Shown here: in pieces, positions 25,006 through 35,045 of the stretch
Layout: each line of letters begins with the position of its first letter
How positions within the stretch are numbered: position 1 is the first letter of the stretch
Assembly: GCF_031801495.1 (NCBI RefSeq)
Contig: NZ_JAOEGC010000002.1
Span: 2,542,001-2,606,000, forward strand
DNA: 64,000 nucleotides
From: Agrobacterium tumefaciens_K
GTDB taxonomy: Bacteria > Pseudomonadota > Alphaproteobacteria > Rhizobiales > Rhizobiaceae
Direction: 5' to 3'
Program-made: the position numbers and the translations under genes
The notes under the pieces: generated by a model
Database searches by the model: none
Told to the model about the DNA's origin: nothing
What the model saw: only the letters and a program-made list of their open reading frames with translations

Positions 25006-25139
25006 TGTTTTCCCACCCAGGCTGATCGAAGCCTTTCATATTCCATTGCCATGTTCAAGGCGAGTCCGGTCATATGGGTTCCCTCAGGGAATCACGAAAA
25101 GGTTTGCCTGGCTCCGCGTGGCATGCCAAAGAGCGCCAT

Positions 25140-26054
25140 ATGGACGCTGTTATGACGACTTTTGAAACGCGGCTGCGCGACAGCGCGGCAAAGACCGAAG
25201 CTCTGCTGGAACGCCTGCTTTCAAGCGACGTTCGCCCGGATGAGATCGCTCGCCCGCAGAACCTTCTCGACGCCATGCGCCATGGCGTGCTGAACGGCGG
25301 AAAACGGCTGCGGCCGTTCCTCGTCATCGAAAGTGCTGCCCTTCTCGGCGGCAACGAACAGGCGGCGCATCATGTCGGCGCGGCACTCGAATGCATGCAT
25401 TGTTATTCGCTCGTCCATGACGATCTGCCAGCGATGGACAATGACGACCTGCGTCGTGGCCAACCCACGGTCCACCGCAAGTTTGATGAAGCAACGGCGA
25501 TTCTCGCGGGCGACAGTCTTTTGACGCAGGCATTCGACATCATTGCGTCCGACGACAATCCGCTTGAGGCCGATCGCAAGGCAGCTCTGGTGCTGGCATT
25601 GGCGCGCGCCGCCGGTATCGGCGGTATGGCGGGTGGGCAGGCGCTGGACCTTGCGGCCGAAAAGCAGGCTCCCGATGAGGCCGGTATCGTCACTTTGCAG
25701 GCGATGAAAACCGGTGCGCTCATCCGTTTTGCCTGCGAGGCAGGTGCCATCATCGCCGGAAGCGATACGGTGGAACGGCAGAGGTTGCGCGTCTTCGGCG
25801 AAAAGATCGGTCTGGCCTTCCAGCTTGCCGACGATCTCCTGGATCTGACGGCCGATGCGGCAACCATGGGCAAGGCAACGGGCAAGGATGCCGCTCGCGG
25901 CAAGGGCACGCTGGTTGCGCTGCGTGGCGAAACCTGGGCGCGCGAGAAACTTCGTGAGCAGGTTACGGAAGCAGCTGAACTGCTTTCACCCTATGGCGCC
26001 AAGGCCGATGTCCTGATTGCCGCGGCGCGGTTCATCGCCGAGCGCAAGAACTGA
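25140..26054 (+). CDS. ispA: Polyprenyl synthetase, probably farnesyl diphosphate synthase
   Basis: A trans-prenyltransferase of about 304 residues. The first aspartate-rich motif is in VHDDLPAMDNDDLRRG and the second in QLADDLLDLTAD. GGKRLRPFLVIE carries substrate-binding residues. The short-chain features (a bulky region before the first motif and the two-residue insert DDLPAMD) favour farnesyl diphosphate synthase over a long-chain enzyme. The start may be at 25140 or at 25152 (MTTFETRL); the frame is open further upstream without a clear site. No dxs gene is next to it, unlike in enterobacteria. Confidence 0.9.
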   Translation: MDAVMTTFETRLRDSAAKTEALLERLLSSDVRPDEIARPQNLLDAMRHGVLNGGKRLRPFLVIESAALLGGNEQAAHHVGAALECMHCYSLVHDDLPAMDNDDLRRGQPTVHRKFDEATAILAGDSLLTQAFDIIASDDNPLEADRKAALVLALARAAGIGGMAGGQALDLAAEKQAPDEAGIVTLQAMKTGALIRFACEAGAIIAGSDTVERQRLRVFGEKIGLAFQLADDLLDLTADAATMGKATGKDAARGKGTLVALRGETWAREKLREQVTEAAELLSPYGAKADVLIAAARFIAERKN

Positions 26055-26079
26055 GCCGGACGTTCCGGCTCAGCGTTTT
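26051..26079. terminator. Bidirectional terminator between ispA and the OmpA-family gene
   Basis: CTGAGCCGGA (26051-26060) pairs perfectly with TCCGGCTCAG (26064-26073) around CGT and is followed by CGTTTTC. The left arm overlaps the ispA stop codon, and the two genes converge here. Confidence 0.75.
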
Positions 26080-26090
26080 CCCGAGATAGA

Positions 26091-26750
26091 TCAGCCCTGC
26101 GTCAGCGGTGAAATCAGCACTTCTACACGGCGGTTCTGCGCTCGGCCGTCCGGCGTCGCATTGGATGCGATCGGCTGCGACGGGCCAAAGCCAAGGGTCG
26201 AGATACGGCGCTGGTCAACACCGCGCGCGCCGAGGTAGTTGGCGACAGACGCCGCACGACGCTCCGAAAGCGCCTGATTGTGCTGGAGGCTACCCGTCGA
26301 ATCCGTATGACCATTGATGTCGATCAGGGTACGGTTGAACTTGTTCAGCACGATCCCGACGGAATCGAGTGTCGCATAGAACGGCGGAATGACCTGATCC
26401 TGATCGGTCGCGAAGGTAATGTTCGATGGCATGTTCAGGACGATGCTGTCGCCGCGACGGGTCACGGAAACGCCTGTGCCCTGCAGTTGCTGGCGAAGTT
26501 CGGCTTCCTGGTTGTCCATATAGCCGCCGATCGCGCCACCGGCCAATGCGCCGATGCCTGCACCGATCAGGGCGTTACGACCCTTGTTGCCACCGCCGAT
26601 GGCAAGACCACCAATAGCACCAGCGACAGCGCCGATGCCCGCGCCACCCGCCATGTTGGAAACCTTCTGCTCACCGGTATAGGGATCGGTGGTCGTGCAG
26701 GCAGAAAGATATGTCGCGCAGACGGCAACGATCGCGATTTTTTTGATCAT
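26091..26750 (-). CDS. OmpA-family lipoprotein with glycine-zipper region
   Basis: A 219-residue outer-membrane lipoprotein. The signal peptide ends with the lipobox LSAC (Cys18). Residues 35-80 form glycine-zipper repeats (GGAGIGAVAGAIGGLAIGGG, then ALIGAGIGALAGGAIGG). The C-terminal 110 residues are an OmpA/MotB peptidoglycan-binding domain with ITFATDQDQV, INGHTDSTGS and NQALSERRAASVANYL, including the aspartate and arginine that bind diaminopimelate. The layout matches the YiaD type. It probably tethers the outer membrane to the cell wall. Confidence 0.93.
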   Translation of the reverse strand: MIKKIAIVAVCATYLSACTTTDPYTGEQKVSNMAGGAGIGAVAGAIGGLAIGGGNKGRNALIGAGIGALAGGAIGGYMDNQEAELRQQLQGTGVSVTRRGDSIVLNMPSNITFATDQDQVIPPFYATLDSVGIVLNKFNRTLIDINGHTDSTGSLQHNQALSERRAASVANYLGARGVDQRRISTLGFGPSQPIASNATPDGRAQNRRVEVLISPLTQG

Positions 26751-26816
26751 GTGTTTTGATGCTCCGAGTGGTTCAGGAGGTATGAAAGAGGATTTCCGGC
26801 CTTTTCACGGTCATCG

Positions 26817-28067
26817 TTACTCCGCCGCGTCTTTTCGGCCAAAACGCTTTTCGATGTAGTCGATCACGAGCGCTTCGAAATCGCCAGCGATGTTCGGGCC
26901 ACGCAGGGTGAGCGCCTTCTCGCCATCGATGAAGACAGGTGCGGCCGGGCTTTCACCGGTTCCCGGCAGCGAAATGCCGATATCAGCATGTTTGCTCTCG
27001 CCCGGACCGTTGACGATACAGCCCATGACCGCAACATTGAGCGCTTCGACACCTGGATATTTTTCCCGCCAGACCGGCATGTTCTTGCGAATGTCGTTCT
27101 GGATGTTCTGCGCCAGTTCCTGAAACACCGTGGACGTGGTACGGCCGCAACCGGGACAAGCCGCCACGACCGGAATGAACTGACGGAAGCCCATGACCTG
27201 CAAAAGTTCCTGCGCCACCTGCACCTCGCGGGTGCGGTCACCGTTCGGCTCCGGTGTCAGAGAGACGCGGATCGTGTCGCCGATGCCGTGCTGCAGGACA
27301 TAGCCCATGGCCGCAGACGAGGCGACGATACCCTTGGAACCCATGCCCGCTTCGGTCAGGCCAAGATGCAGCGCATGGTCGGAACGTTCGGACAGCATCG
27401 AATAGACGGCGATCAGATCCTGCACCTGGCTGACCTTGGCCGACAGGATGATGCGGTTGCGCGGCAAACCGATGTCTTCGGCAAGCTCGGCAGAAATCAG
27501 CGCCGACTGGACGATGGCTTCGCGCGTGACTTGGCGGGCGGAGAGCGGAAAACCCTCCTCCTTGTTCTTGTCCATCAGGGTCGTCAGCAGTTCCTGATCG
27601 AGCGACCCCCAGTTGACGCCGATGCGTACGGGCTTGTCGTAGCGGATCGCCATCTCGATGATATCGCCGAACTGCTTGTCCTTCTTGTCCTTGAATCCGA
27701 CATTGCCCGGGTTGATGCGATATTTCGCCAGCGCCTCGGCACAGGCCGGGTGATCGGCCAGCAGCTTGTGGCCGATATAATGGAAGTCACCCACCAGCGG
27801 GACGTCCAGACCAAGCCGCAACAGGCGATCACGGATTTTCGGAACGGCCGCAGCACTTTCATCGCGATCGACGGTGATGCGGACGATTTCCGATCCGGCC
27901 CGGGACAGCGCCGCCACCTGCTGTACAGTGGCGTCGATGTCTGCAGTATCGGTATTGGTCATGGATTGCACGACCACGGGCGCACCACCTCCAACGATGA
28001 CACCACCCACATCCACAGCGACAGATGCGCGGCGGGGCTTCGGATCGTAATCGGCGTGTGACGTCAT
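26817..28067 (-). CDS. ispG: 4-hydroxy-3-methylbut-2-enyl diphosphate synthase
   Basis: IspG (GcpE) is the iron-sulfur enzyme of the non-mevalonate isoprenoid pathway. The start at 28067 (MTSHADYDPKPRRASVAVDV) gives 416 residues, the normal alphaproteobacterial length; the open frame further upstream is not coding. The N-terminal TIM-barrel part contains VQSMTNTDTADI, and the C-terminal [4Fe-4S] domain has CPGCGRTT and CIVNGPGE. With ispA 0.8 kb away it puts two isoprenoid genes in the neighbourhood, although on opposite strands. Confidence 0.97.
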   Translation of the reverse strand: MTSHADYDPKPRRASVAVDVGGVIVGGGAPVVVQSMTNTDTADIDATVQQVAALSRAGSEIVRITVDRDESAAAVPKIRDRLLRLGLDVPLVGDFHYIGHKLLADHPACAEALAKYRINPGNVGFKDKKDKQFGDIIEMAIRYDKPVRIGVNWGSLDQELLTTLMDKNKEEGFPLSARQVTREAIVQSALISAELAEDIGLPRNRIILSAKVSQVQDLIAVYSMLSERSDHALHLGLTEAGMGSKGIVASSAAMGYVLQHGIGDTIRVSLTPEPNGDRTREVQVAQELLQVMGFRQFIPVVAACPGCGRTTSTVFQELAQNIQNDIRKNMPVWREKYPGVEALNVAVMGCIVNGPGESKHADIGISLPGTGESPAAPVFIDGEKALTLRGPNIAGDFEALVIDYIEKRFGRKDAAE

Positions 28068-28185
28068 TTTTGTCTCTGGGCTTGCGGCAAATCTGGCTAT
28101 TGAGGTGAAACAAGGGTGAGGCCTTGTCAACACCCAACGCTCATGTGCTTCTACTTTACCGCAATCGTGGCAAAATTCGAGACGG

Positions 28186-29376
28186 CTATTCCCGCCCTGC
28201 GCCATCGGCATGGCGCGCCAGCCTCGAAAGCAACAGCACCACGACATGTAGCAACGGCAGGCAGACGAAGACGAGGGCCAGACCGGTGTGTTCGGCGATG
28301 AAACCGATAGCAGACGGCGCAACCAGAATCCCAGAATAACCCATGGTGGTGACGACCGACAGCCCGATCCCCGGCGCCAGTCCCGGCATGTTGCCGGCAG
28401 CCGAAAAGGCAATCGGCACCATGTTGGAAATACCGATACCCGCTACGGCAAAGCCGATGATTGCAAGAGTGGAGTTTCCGGCAAGACCGGCGGTCAACAA
28501 GCCGATGATCGACATCGTCGAACAGAAACGCAAAGTGTTGACCGCACCGAAACGATCCCGGACGAGATCACCCGCAAATCGCATCACGGCCATCGTCAGG
28601 GAGAACGCAGCGAACGCAAAGCCGGACTGCGAGACGGAAGCGCCGAGTTCGTTGCGCAGATAAAGAGCACCCCAATCAAGGATCGCACCTTCCGGGATCA
28701 TCGAGAACAATGCCATCAGGCCTATGATCCATGGCAGCGGCGTTAACGGCAGGCCGCCCTTCGGACGTTCCTCTTCTGCATGCGGACGGTCAGCAAAAAC
28801 GCGGGGCCAGGCCACGACCAGCATCACCAGTGCAACAAGCGTCAACGCGATCGCGTGTCCGTTCGCGCCGATCGCGTTGATGAGATATCCGCCGAAACCG
28901 GCACCGATCAGACCTCCGAGGCTCCAGAAGGCATGGCAGGACGACATGATCGCACGGCGCATGTCGCGTTCGACAGCAACCGCATTCGCGTTCATGGCCA
29001 CGTCCATCGCCCCTGTCAGACCGCCGAACAGGAAAACGGCAATAACGCCCACCCAGATCGTATTCGCCCAGGTGATGAACAGCAGGGTCGGCAGAAATAG
29101 AACGGCTGCGGCCAGAGAAACGGTACGCGAACCGAAACGGGCAATCTGCGAGCCGGCAACCGGCATGAACAGAAGCGAACCGATACCGAACACCAGAATG
29201 ACAAGACCGAGCGCACTTTCGCTCAAAGAGAGCCGGGTCGAAAATTCGGGAATTTTCGGCGCCCATGACCCCATCATGAAACCGTTCATCAAAAACAGCA
29301 GCGAAACGCCAAGCCGGTTGCGCGTGAAATAGGATGCGCGTGCCGGTGTGGATGCAAAAGTCGCAGGACCGTTCAT
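28186..29376 (-). CDS. MFS transporter (YbjJ-like)
   Basis: A 396-residue major facilitator with about twelve membrane segments. The N-terminus (RLGVSLLFLMNGFMMGSWAPKIPEF) and the first cytoplasmic loop SQIARFGSRTVS resemble the YbjJ group, for which a sugar or sugar-phosphate role has been suggested but is not settled. The ATG at 29376 follows AAGGA and lies 11 bases behind the DeoR-type regulator gene, so the two are one operon. The regulator suggests a carbohydrate substrate. Confidence 0.85.
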   Translation of the reverse strand: MNGPATFASTPARASYFTRNRLGVSLLFLMNGFMMGSWAPKIPEFSTRLSLSESALGLVILVFGIGSLLFMPVAGSQIARFGSRTVSLAAAVLFLPTLLFITWANTIWVGVIAVFLFGGLTGAMDVAMNANAVAVERDMRRAIMSSCHAFWSLGGLIGAGFGGYLINAIGANGHAIALTLVALVMLVVAWPRVFADRPHAEEERPKGGLPLTPLPWIIGLMALFSMIPEGAILDWGALYLRNELGASVSQSGFAFAAFSLTMAVMRFAGDLVRDRFGAVNTLRFCSTMSIIGLLTAGLAGNSTLAIIGFAVAGIGISNMVPIAFSAAGNMPGLAPGIGLSVVTTMGYSGILVAPSAIGFIAEHTGLALVFVCLPLLHVVVLLLSRLARHADGAGRE

Positions 29377-29387
29377 CAAAAAATCCT

Positions 29388-30188
29388 TCAGGCTTGAACG
29401 CGGTCAATCGGCACCGCGGAGGTATCTGCAAAACGTAGATTTACGCCGCGCGCCATAAGCACATCGACAGTCTCCTGTTCAATGTCACGCTCCAGCGCGA
29501 GCGAAAGCGTTGGCGAAAGGTCATGGACATGAAATGCAGCCCTGTGGCCAAGCTTTTCTGTCGTGATGGCGGCCACGACCCGTTCGCTGGCACTGCATGC
29601 CAGCCTTTTGAAAACGGCGTCCTCGAACACATCGGCCGACAGGCCGGTTTCAGTGCTCATGCCGCAGACGCCGAGAATGCACAGGTCCGGCCGCATGAGT
29701 TCAAGCTGCCGCAGCGCCATGGCGTCAATCGCGGCACCAACCGCCGGATCGACCTTTCCGCCGATCAGAACGAGATCGATCCCCGTACGGCCCGTCAGCT
29801 CGGCAGCGATCGCAGGCGTGTTCGTCACCACAGTCAGTGGCACATCTACCGGAATTGCACGCGCAATCGCGAGATTGGTGGATCCCGCATCGATAAAGAC
29901 AACCATTCCGGCTTCAAGGAGCGGTACAACCGCAGCGGCAAGAAGCGCCTTGCGGTCGGCATCTTCAGCGATACGCGTCTTCAATGGTACAGTGCTGCTC
30001 TCGGCAAGCAGTGCTCCGCCATAGACTCTCTGGCACTCGCCCCTTCCCGCCATCTCGCGCAGATCACGACGGATGGTATCTTCGGAAACACCGAAACTTT
30101 CGGCAAGGGTCTGCGCCAGCACACGGCCGCTTTGCCGCAACCGCGCGAGGATGAGCGCCTGCCGCTCACTGACAAAATGTTCGTTCAT
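29388..30188 (-). CDS. DeoR-family transcriptional regulator
   Basis: A 266-residue sugar-type repressor. The N-terminal winged helix has RQALILARLRQSGRVL and LAESFGVSEDTIRRDLREM. The C-terminal DeoR sensor domain has FIDAGSTNLAIARAI, VLIGGKVDP and DLCILGVCGMSTETGLS, the sugar-phosphate binding fold. It is the first gene of a two-gene operon with an MFS carrier and probably represses both. The effector is likely a phosphorylated sugar, but nothing here identifies it. Confidence 0.93.
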   Translation of the reverse strand: MNEHFVSERQALILARLRQSGRVLAQTLAESFGVSEDTIRRDLREMAGRGECQRVYGGALLAESSTVPLKTRIAEDADRKALLAAAVVPLLEAGMVVFIDAGSTNLAIARAIPVDVPLTVVTNTPAIAAELTGRTGIDLVLIGGKVDPAVGAAIDAMALRQLELMRPDLCILGVCGMSTETGLSADVFEDAVFKRLACSASERVVAAITTEKLGHRAAFHVHDLSPTLSLALERDIEQETVDVLMARGVNLRFADTSAVPIDRVQA

Positions 30189-30257
30189 ATCGCTTCACGG
30201 ATAAACATGTAGAAACGTGCAAGAACACGCATATTTTAGTTTTACCGAAAGCGCAAC

Positions 30258-30285
30258 AGCAAAACGCCCGCCAAAATGGCGGGCG
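30258..30285 (-). terminator. pyc terminator
   Basis: On the minus strand CGCCCGCC and GGCGGGCG (plus coordinates 30265-30272 and 30278-30285) form a perfect stem with a five-base loop followed by TTTTGCTG, 35 bases after the pyc stop. Confidence 0.8.
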
Positions 30286-30319
30286 CCGTGCAAATTCAAC
30301 GCTATTCGCTGGTTGCTGA

Positions 30320-33300
30320 TTAACCGGCGTAAGCCAGCAGCAAATCCTTTGCATCGATCTGATCGCCCTGCCGGACGAGGACTTCTGCGATTTTCCCTTC
30401 CCGCTCGGCATGCAGCGCCGTTTCCATTTTCATGGCCTCAATGGAGAGCAGCACGTCGCCTGCCTTCACCGCCTGCCCCGGGCTCACGAAGACGCGGCTG
30501 ATGACACCCGGCATCGGGGCGCCGACATGGACAGCGTTGCCCGGCTCCGCCTTGCGACGGACGGCAGAACCGGTTGCGCCATGAGCACGATCCGGAACCT
30601 TGATACGGCGTGGCTGGCCGTTGATCTCGAAGAACACCGTCACCATGCCCTTGTCATCCGTGCCGGACGATGCCTGATTGACGATCACCAGCGTCTTGCC
30701 GCGCTCGATGTCAGCAAACAGTTCCTCACCGTCCTCCATCCCGTAGAAATAGGCATGGGTCGGCAGCACCGAAACCGGACCATAGGTTTCCGCCGTCAGG
30801 GCAAAATCCGTGAACACCTTCGGATACATCAGATAGGAGGCGAACTCGAAGTCGTCGACCGAACGCTCGAGCTTCGTCTCGATCGCCTTGCGCTCCGCAT
30901 CCAGATCGGCATCGGCCAGAAGCGAGCCAGGGCGCACCGTATACGGTGCATCGCCCTTCAGCGCCTTTTTCTGCAACGCTTCCGGCCAGCCGCCCGGCGA
31001 TTGGCCCAGATCGCCTTTCAGCATCGAAACTACCGATTCGGGGAAGGAGACTTCCTTGTCAGGGTTTTCGACGTCGGAAACCGTCAGATCCTGACTGACC
31101 ATCATCAATGCCATGTCGCCCACCACCTTGGAGGAGGGCGTGACCTTGACGATATCGCCGAACATCTGGTTGGCGTCGGCATAGGCCTGCGCCACCTCAT
31201 GCCAGCGGCTTTCAAGGCCGAGCGAGCGGGCCTGCTCCTTGAGGTTGGTGAACTGACCGCCCGGCATTTCGTGCAGATAGACTTCCGAAGCCGGTCCCTT
31301 GAGATCGCTTTCGAAGGCGGCGTACTGATTGCGAACTGCCTCCCAATAGAAGGAAATGCGGCGGATCCATTCGGCATCCAGCCCCGTATCGCGTTCGGAA
31401 CCGGCAAGCGCTTCGACGATGGAGCCCAGGCACGGCTGCGAGGTATTGCCGGAGAATGCGTCCATGGCCGCATCCACCGCATCCACACCGGCATCCACGG
31501 CAGCAAGCACCGTCGCGGCAGAGATGCCGGACGTATCGTGCGTGTGGAAGTGGATCGGCAGACTGGTCGCCTCACGCAAGGCCTTGAACAGAACTCTTGC
31601 CGCCGCAGGCTTCAGCAGACCCGCCATGTCCTTGACGGCGATGATATGCGCACCGGCCTTTTCGAGATCGGCGGCAAGCCCGGTGTAATATTTGAGGTCG
31701 TATTTCGGGCGCGCGGAATTGAGAAGATCGCCCGTGTAGCAGATCGCCGCTTCGCAGAGCTTGTTCTCTTCGGCAATCGCATCCATCGACACGCGCATGT
31801 TTTCGACCCAGTTCAGGCAGTCGAACACACGGAACAGGTCGATACCGCCCTTGGCGGCCTGACGAACGAAGTATTTCACAACGTTGTCGGGATAGTTCTT
31901 GTAGCCCACGCCATTGGCGCCACGCAGAAGCATCTGAAGCAGAAGGTTCGGCGCACCTTCACGGATGAGCGCTAAGCGCTCCCATGGATCTTCCGTCAGG
32001 AAGCGCATGGATACGTCGAATGTCGCACCACCCCAGCACTCGAGCGACAGAAGCTGTGGAAGCGCCTTCGCATAGGTACTCGCAACACCAGCAATGTCAT
32101 GGGTTCTTACACGTGTCGCCAGCAGCGACTGATGACCGTCGCGCATCGTCGTGTCGGTGACGAGAACACGCTTTTCGTTGCGCATCCACTCCGAAAAGCC
32201 CTTCGGGCCAAGCTTGTCGAGCACCTGCTTCGTACCATCCGGCGTCGGCGCGTCGATGTAAGGCACGATCGGCTTGGCCGCCTTATCGGATGGCTTCGCA
32301 CGCCCCTTGGTTTCCGGGTGACCGTTGACGGTGACGTCGGCCAGATAGGTCAGAAGCTTCGTTGCGCGATCCTGCCGCTTGACCTGCGCAAACAACTCGG
32401 GCGTCGAATCGATGAAGCGCGTCGTATAGGTATTATCGCGGAACTTCGAATGGCCGATGATGGCTTCGAGGAAGGTAAGGTTCGTGGCAACGCCGCGGAT
32501 GCGGAATTCGCGCAAGGCGCGATCCATGCGGCTGATCGCCTCTTCCGGTCCCGGCGCCCACGCGGTCACCTTGACCAGCAGCGGATCGTAATACCGCGTG
32601 ATGACCGCGCCCGTGTAGGACGTGCCGCCATCAAGACGGATACCGAAACCCGACGCCGAACGATAGGCGGTGATACGGCCATAATCTGGAATGAAGTTGT
32701 GCTCGGGGTCTTCGGTGGTGATGCGGCACTGGAGCGCATGCCCGTTGAGGCGAATGTTTTCCTGCTTGGGAACGCCCGATTCCGCCGTACCGATTGCGGC
32801 CCCCTCGAGGATATGGATCTGCGCCTTGACGATATCGATACCGGTGACCACTTCGGTCACGGTATGCTCCACCTGGATGCGCGGATTGACTTCGATGAAG
32901 TAGAATTTGCCGGTATCGGCATCCATCAGATATTCGACGGTGCCTGCCCCGATATAGTTGGTCGCAGCGGCGATCTTCAGCGAATAATTGGCAAGTTCCT
33001 GACGCTGCGCTTCACTGAGATAAGGTGCCGGAGCGCGCTCCACGACCTTCTGGTTGCGGCGCTGGATCGAACAATCGCGCTCGAACAGGTGAACGACATT
33101 CCCATTCGTGTCGCCAAGAATCTGACTTTCGACGTGGCGGGCTCGTTCAACCAGCTTTTCCAGATAAACCTCGTCCTTGCCGAACGCCGCCTTGGCCTCG
33201 CGCTTTGCTTCCGTCACCTCGCGGGCAAGGTCTTCCTTCTTGCGGATGGCTCGCATGCCGCGGCCACCACCGCCCCAGGAGGCCTTGAGCATGACCGGAT

Positions 33301-33781
33301 AGCCGATCTCCTCGGCCATGCGCTCCACTTCGGCCATATCGTCAGGCAGCGGTTCGGTTGCGGGAACAACGGGAACGCCAACCGAAATCGCCAGATTGCG
33401 GGCGGCGACCTTGTTGCCGAGCTGGCGCATGGTATCGGCAGTCGGGCCAATGAAGATGATTCCTGCCTCGTTGCAGGCCTCTACAAATTCGGGGCTTTCC
33501 GACAGGAGCCCGTAACCGGGGTGGATGGCATCCGCGCCGGCCAGTCTGGCAACCCGAATGATCTCCTCGATCGAAAGATAGCTTTCAATCGGCCCCATGT
33601 CTTTTGCAAGGTGCGGTCCACGTCCTACCTGATAACTCTCGTCCGCCTTGAAACGATGGAGCGACAGCTTGTCCTCCTCAGCCCAGATAGCGACTGTTTT
33701 TATTCCAAGCTCATTGGCTGCCCGGAAAACACGGATCGCTATTTCAGAGCGGTTCGCGACAAGTAGTTTCGAAATTTTCAA
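30320..33781 (-). CDS. pyc: Pyruvate carboxylase
   Basis: A single-chain biotin enzyme that carboxylates pyruvate to oxaloacetate. I place the start at TTG 33779-33781, which gives MKISKLLVANRSEIAIRVF and 1153 residues; GGGGAG lies six bases upstream, and there is no ATG nearby. Domains in order are biotin carboxylase (ATP-grasp loop SWGGGGRGM near residue 168), carboxyltransferase (TTMRDGHQSLLATRV near 543, metal ligands in HFHTHDT), the allosteric domain and the biotin carrier with EAMKMETAL near 1115. A LuxR-type gene lies upstream on the same strand. Confidence 0.97.
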   Translation of the reverse strand: MKISKLLVANRSEIAIRVFRAANELGIKTVAIWAEEDKLSLHRFKADESYQVGRGPHLAKDMGPIESYLSIEEIIRVARLAGADAIHPGYGLLSESPEFVEACNEAGIIFIGPTADTMRQLGNKVAARNLAISVGVPVVPATEPLPDDMAEVERMAEEIGYPVMLKASWGGGGRGMRAIRKKEDLAREVTEAKREAKAAFGKDEVYLEKLVERARHVESQILGDTNGNVVHLFERDCSIQRRNQKVVERAPAPYLSEAQRQELANYSLKIAAATNYIGAGTVEYLMDADTGKFYFIEVNPRIQVEHTVTEVVTGIDIVKAQIHILEGAAIGTAESGVPKQENIRLNGHALQCRITTEDPEHNFIPDYGRITAYRSASGFGIRLDGGTSYTGAVITRYYDPLLVKVTAWAPGPEEAISRMDRALREFRIRGVATNLTFLEAIIGHSKFRDNTYTTRFIDSTPELFAQVKRQDRATKLLTYLADVTVNGHPETKGRAKPSDKAAKPIVPYIDAPTPDGTKQVLDKLGPKGFSEWMRNEKRVLVTDTTMRDGHQSLLATRVRTHDIAGVASTYAKALPQLLSLECWGGATFDVSMRFLTEDPWERLALIREGAPNLLLQMLLRGANGVGYKNYPDNVVKYFVRQAAKGGIDLFRVFDCLNWVENMRVSMDAIAEENKLCEAAICYTGDLLNSARPKYDLKYYTGLAADLEKAGAHIIAVKDMAGLLKPAAARVLFKALREATSLPIHFHTHDTSGISAATVLAAVDAGVDAVDAAMDAFSGNTSQPCLGSIVEALAGSERDTGLDAEWIRRISFYWEAVRNQYAAFESDLKGPASEVYLHEMPGGQFTNLKEQARSLGLESRWHEVAQAYADANQMFGDIVKVTPSSKVVGDMALMMVSQDLTVSDVENPDKEVSFPESVVSMLKGDLGQSPGGWPEALQKKALKGDAPYTVRPGSLLADADLDAERKAIETKLERSVDDFEFASYLMYPKVFTDFALTAETYGPVSVLPTHAYFYGMEDGEELFADIERGKTLVIVNQASSGTDDKGMVTVFFEINGQPRRIKVPDRAHGATGSAVRRKAEPGNAVHVGAPMPGVISRVFVSPGQAVKAGDVLLSIEAMKMETALHAEREGKIAEVLVRQGDQIDAKDLLLAYAG

Positions 33782-33970
33782 GACTGTCTCCCCAGAAACA
33801 AAAGAAGTTTTCTGCTGCACCGCGAAATTAAGCAGCAAAAAACGATCTTGGAAAGACCATTTACGGCCGGAAGCGACTGCACCGGCCCTCTGGGGGCATA
33901 GAATTTTTAAATCGATTGAAAAACTTCAACCAACTTTCATCGTCTCAAGGGTGTGGCTTAGAGACCGAAG

Positions 33971-34708
33971 TTAGCTAAGCAGGCCACGCCGAAAAGCGAG
34001 AGCAATCGTATGCTGTCGGTTTTTGGCGCTGAAGCGACGCTGTATTCCATTGATGTACCAGTCGACGGTATGACTGGAGATCGACAGTTTACGCCCGATT
34101 TCCGTCGACGTCATACCGTCAGCCATCAATGTCAGCACCTCCATTTCCCGTTTCGTCAACTCCGGAGAGGACATTTCAGGAAGATTGAGAATAGAGTTGG
34201 CCTGACCTGAAAGATCGAGCAAGCGCCAGAACACAGCGCGCATCGCAGAATCAAACAGTTCGATATCGATGGCCTTCAATTGCCTGTCCTGCCCACCGAT
34301 GAACACCGCCCCGATAAATCCAGCCCGCCCGTGAACCGGAAAGGCGTATCCACCTTCCAGCCCGTAGCGGCTGGCGTCGTGAAAAAAGCTGGCCGCCCTT
34401 TTTCGATGCATTGCCCGCGGCAGCTCACCCAGCGCATCTTTCCAGTGAAACGGCTTGTGCACCATGCCGATCAGCTTTTTGACCGGATCGACGAGGCTAT
34501 ACTTTTTGGCGCGATATACGTCCAACCAGCCATCCGGCAGGTTCTGAGCAAGGATGTATCCACCAGACGTGAGGTCGCCGGCCATGCGTCTGCTGACAAT
34601 AAAATACTCAAAACCGTATTGTTTAAGGAAAGCCGTAAATTCCGAGCGGACATCATCCACGTTTCCGATCTGATGGCATGTGGAGATGAAATGAACGATA
34701 CTATGCAT
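33971..34708 (-). CDS. LuxR-family regulator with autoinducer-binding domain
   Basis: A 245-residue regulator of the quorum-sensing LuxR type. The residues that contact acyl-homoserine lactone in TraR are all present with the same spacing, shifted by four: Trp61, Tyr65, Asp74, Pro75 and Trp89. The C-terminal helix-turn-helix is LTKREMEVLTLMADGMTSTEIGRKLSISSHTVDWYI. No luxI-type synthase gene is in the window, so it is a LuxR solo. It lies 189 bases upstream of pyc on the same strand and is divergent from chvA. Its signal and targets are unknown. Confidence 0.92.
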   Translation of the reverse strand: MHSIVHFISTCHQIGNVDDVRSEFTAFLKQYGFEYFIVSRRMAGDLTSGGYILAQNLPDGWLDVYRAKKYSLVDPVKKLIGMVHKPFHWKDALGELPRAMHRKRAASFFHDASRYGLEGGYAFPVHGRAGFIGAVFIGGQDRQLKAIDIELFDSAMRAVFWRLLDLSGQANSILNLPEMSSPELTKREMEVLTLMADGMTSTEIGRKLSISSHTVDWYINGIQRRFSAKNRQHTIALAFRRGLLS

Positions 34709-35045
34709 AAAGACGCATGCCCAAAGCTTCGCGTGTTGACAGGTGATTGATGGACATGGTCCCGCAGTGACGTCATGTTACTCGGGCGCCGGTACAGGGA
34801 GATTGCGCAGAACGTCGTTATCAATCACTGAAACGATACCGCAAAATCTTGTTAGGGCAACTCCAGACATTGGTGCAGCGATTGCTCGACCAAATGGCAT
34901 GGAGATATTTGTTAAGGCACCATTCAGACAGAAAGAGCGATAATCGAGGAGATTTCGCTGCCTTGCGCAGCTTTACGCAAGCGCAAGGGTTCGGAAAACG
35001 GCCCATCAACCGCTAGACAAAAGACGCCCGGATTGGATTGAAAAT
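34709..35045. other. Divergent control region between luxR and chvA
   Basis: This 337-base stretch holds no convincing gene. It must carry the promoters of the LuxR-type gene (minus) and of chvA (plus). One inverted repeat is visible, CCTTGCGC (34961-34968) with GCGCAAGG (34981-34988), about 60 bases ahead of chvA. I could not identify a lux-box-like element with confidence. Confidence 0.5.
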